NCBI GenBank assembly: GCA_012845835.1
Contig: JABAKD010000024.1
Location: 8,273,103 to 8,337,102, forward strand
Direction of reading: 5' to 3'
Length of the DNA: 64,000 nucleotides
DNA from: Undaria pinnatifida
Lineage: Eukaryota > Sar > Phaeophyceae > Laminariales > Alariaceae
Program-made: the position numbers and the translations under genes
The notes under the pieces: model-generated
What the model was told of the DNA's origin: nothing
What the model saw: the letters and a program-made list of their open reading frames with translations, nothing else
Databases searched by the model: none
Part shown: one piece after another, positions 56,455-64,000 of the stretch
Layout of the letters: each line of letters begins with the position of its first letter
Numbering within the stretch: the first letter of the stretch is position 1

Positions 56455-57921
56455 TCCCAACTCTTCGGGGAGGCGGATGAACGTCCCCACTCCTCGCGTC
56501 TACAGTGCCGGCAGGAGCGCGTTCTGTTAGCCCCGGACTATGAGTCGAGACAGTTCATGCATCAGTTTATTCAGTCACATACATCAGTAGTTTCTCAGCA
56601 GCAAGAACAGATATAAGTGACTCCATTATGCGCCATAATCACCTCGTGCAAACACAGGCCAGAACAATCAAATACCCAAGATGCTAAAACCTTCAAACGA
56701 CACGTAACCGCTAACGTTGAATAGCCAACTTCGAACACGTTCCGCACTCGGCACTCGAAAATAGTGCTGGGGTCAGTTTTAGAGTAGGAAAAGGTTAAAC
56801 GACCCAAAGCGTATGGACTGATACTTGACACGCTAACCCCCTCGGACGAATTTCAAAGGTGATTTCTCGGCAACGGAGAGAATGCTAACGCCGAGCGACG
56901 CGTCCACGCCCACTGTTTTTGTTATGTGTATGCCCACATTGTGTTGGAGAAGTTCGTTTACGAAATTCGACCCAGGAAGCGTGTTGTCTTGTGTCGTCTT
57001 GCGTGTTACACGCTATACCCGTAGCGTTTAAAACGCCTCCCTATTACTCGGGGCGGCGGATGAACATCCCCCCTCCTCGCGTAAAATTTCCAGCAGCAGC
57101 GCGGAATGCGCCCGGCACCTGGAATTAGTGTTGAATGCCAATTTTTGAATCGAAGCCGGTTAAACGAGTCCAAAAGCGTACGAACTGCTATATACCACAC
57201 TCAATAGTACTGAAAAATGCCTCGCAATTACTCGGGAAGGCGGGTCAGCGTCCCCTCCCCTCTTGGCGTGTCGAACGGCCGTACTGGCAGCGTAAAAAAA
57301 AAGCTTCTTAACTTCCCCGGGGTGGCGAATGAACATTATTAGCATGAAAAACACCACGTGACTATTCGGAGAGGCGGGTAAACGTCCCCTGCTCCTCTCC
57401 TCGCGTTAATAGTTCCAGCAGCAGTGCGTTCCGCACTCGGCATTGATGTTGGGGTCAGATTTAGGAGAAGATAAAGATTAAACGAGACCTGAAGCGTACA
57501 AACTGCTATACTAAGTACATAATATACTCGCAGCGGTAAAAAAACGCCTCCCGGCTATTCGGGGAGGTGGGCGAACGTCCCCTCTCCTCTTGGCGGGTCG
57601 AACTCCTGTACTGGCACCGTCCAAGAAAAGCTTGCCAGCTTCCCGAGTGGCGAATGAACGTTCCCTATTTTTAGCATTTAAAACGCATCTTATCTACTCG
57701 GGGAGGCAAACGAACATCTCCGCTCCTCCTGGCATGAACCGCTGTATCCGTAGCGCTGAAAAAAAACGCCTAGCTATTCGGGGAGGCGGATAAACGTTCC
57801 CGCTTCTCTTCACATGAACAGTTCGAAGAGCAGTGTGTTCAGTTTTAGAGCAGAACACGGATAAACGAGACCAAAAGCGTATGAGCTGCTGTACCTGTAG
57901 CGCTATAAACAAAACTCCTAA
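56455..57921 (-). repeat. Array of decayed NAGK terminal-exon tails
   Basis: The plus-strand motif 'ctcggggaggcggatgaacgtcccc...ctcctcgcgtgaacagttccagcagcag', which at 57924-58000 encodes the C-terminus of NAGK, recurs near 57774, 57695, 57556, 57363, 57229, 57046 and 56463, with shorter pieces near 57640 and 57310. Intervals are mostly 70-190 bp. None has an intact frame to a full NAGK exon. It also carries repeated 'ggttaaacgagaccaaaagcgta' flanks split by substitutions. It lies where the 3' UTR would be. Confidence 0.75.
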
Positions 57922-63857
<5,936 letters not shown>

Positions 63858-63899
63858 CTGCCGCGATACGAGCCATGCAAAACCACAAAAATACAGAGC

Positions 63900-64000
63900 T
63901 TTTTATGGGTCATGACCCGAACCACGGTTCACATCAGGAGGTTATCAAACCTCGCGGGTCGAGTGGGGTCGGTTAATGAGGTGTTTGAAATATCACGGGA
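63900..64000 (+). mobile_element. Partial cacgggtcg-family element at the window edge
   Basis: Contains gggtcatgacccgaacc, 'caggaggttatcaaacctcg' and 'cgggtcgagtggggtcgg', related to 29805-30007; cut by the window end, in the intron upstream of NAGK exon a. Confidence 0.6.

Larger units (their letters stand above)
50958..57921. other. Region between UROD exon a and the NAGK stop codon
   Basis: Should contain the UROD start exon(s) and promoter and the NAGK 3' UTR. It is filled by UROD exon echoes, two minisatellites, a tRNA-like tandem repeat and the NAGK-tail array. The stretch 53.6-55.0 kb shows no recognised feature. Confidence 0.6.

Overview
The window is eukaryotic nuclear DNA. Its protein genes are split into short exons (48-210 nt) with GT-AG introns of roughly 0.3 to 7.8 kb. 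Three conserved genes can be rebuilt exon by exon. An outer-arm axonemal dynein intermediate chain (DNAI2/IC69 type) lies on + from 3105 to 33672 in 13 exons. Uroporphyrinogen decarboxylase (UROD) lies on - from 50957 to 38946 in 9 exons. N-acetylglutamate kinase (NAGK/ArgB type) lies on - from 63857 to 57922 in 6 exons. Exon phases match at every junction. The start exon of all three is not seen: the DNAI2 exon has a stop codon directly before its acceptor, the UROD N-terminus and any targeting peptide are unassigned, and NAGK probably continues beyond the right edge. An intact tRNA-Arg(ACG) gene sits antisense inside DNAI2 intron 6.

A motile-cilium dynein together with a free-standing (unfused) plastid/bacterial-type acetylglutamate kinase and a heme/chlorophyll-pathway enzyme suggests an alga with flagellated cells. 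The very long, repeat-filled introns fit a brown alga or related stramenopile best, but this assignment is an inference. DNAI2 and UROD converge tail to tail across about 5 kb (33.7-38.9 kb). NAGK lies upstream of UROD on the same strand, separated by about 7 kb of minisatellites and repeats. The three genes share no obvious pathway, so they are ordinary neighbours rather than a cluster.

Non-coding DNA makes up more than 90% of the window and is dominated by short non-autonomous elements: a ~270-bp GACGCGTGC-ended family, a ~270-bp GAGTCATCCC-ended family (each found inserted in the other), two TA-flanked CAGTA-ended MITEs of 180-186 bp, a ~330-bp GAGCTGTGAGTC-ended family, a tRNA-headed SINE, a ~0.8-kb fold-back, and many micro/minisatellites including interstitial TTAGGG tracts. 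No transposase or reverse transcriptase gene was recognised.

The most unusual signal is that about half of the exons are accompanied, in the adjoining intron or 3' flank, by one to eight decayed partial copies ('echoes') of one exon edge plus its flanking intron. Two echoes are still complete cassettes with acceptor, open phase-0 frame and donor: a 90-nt copy of the end of DNAI2 exon 7 at 23812-23901, and a 33-nt copy of the start of a UROD exon at 46303-46335. A third, a second copy of the UROD substrate-binding exon (51121-51189), remains open and keeps its MRQAGR motif. This recurrent exon-edge duplication may be a source of alternative exons.
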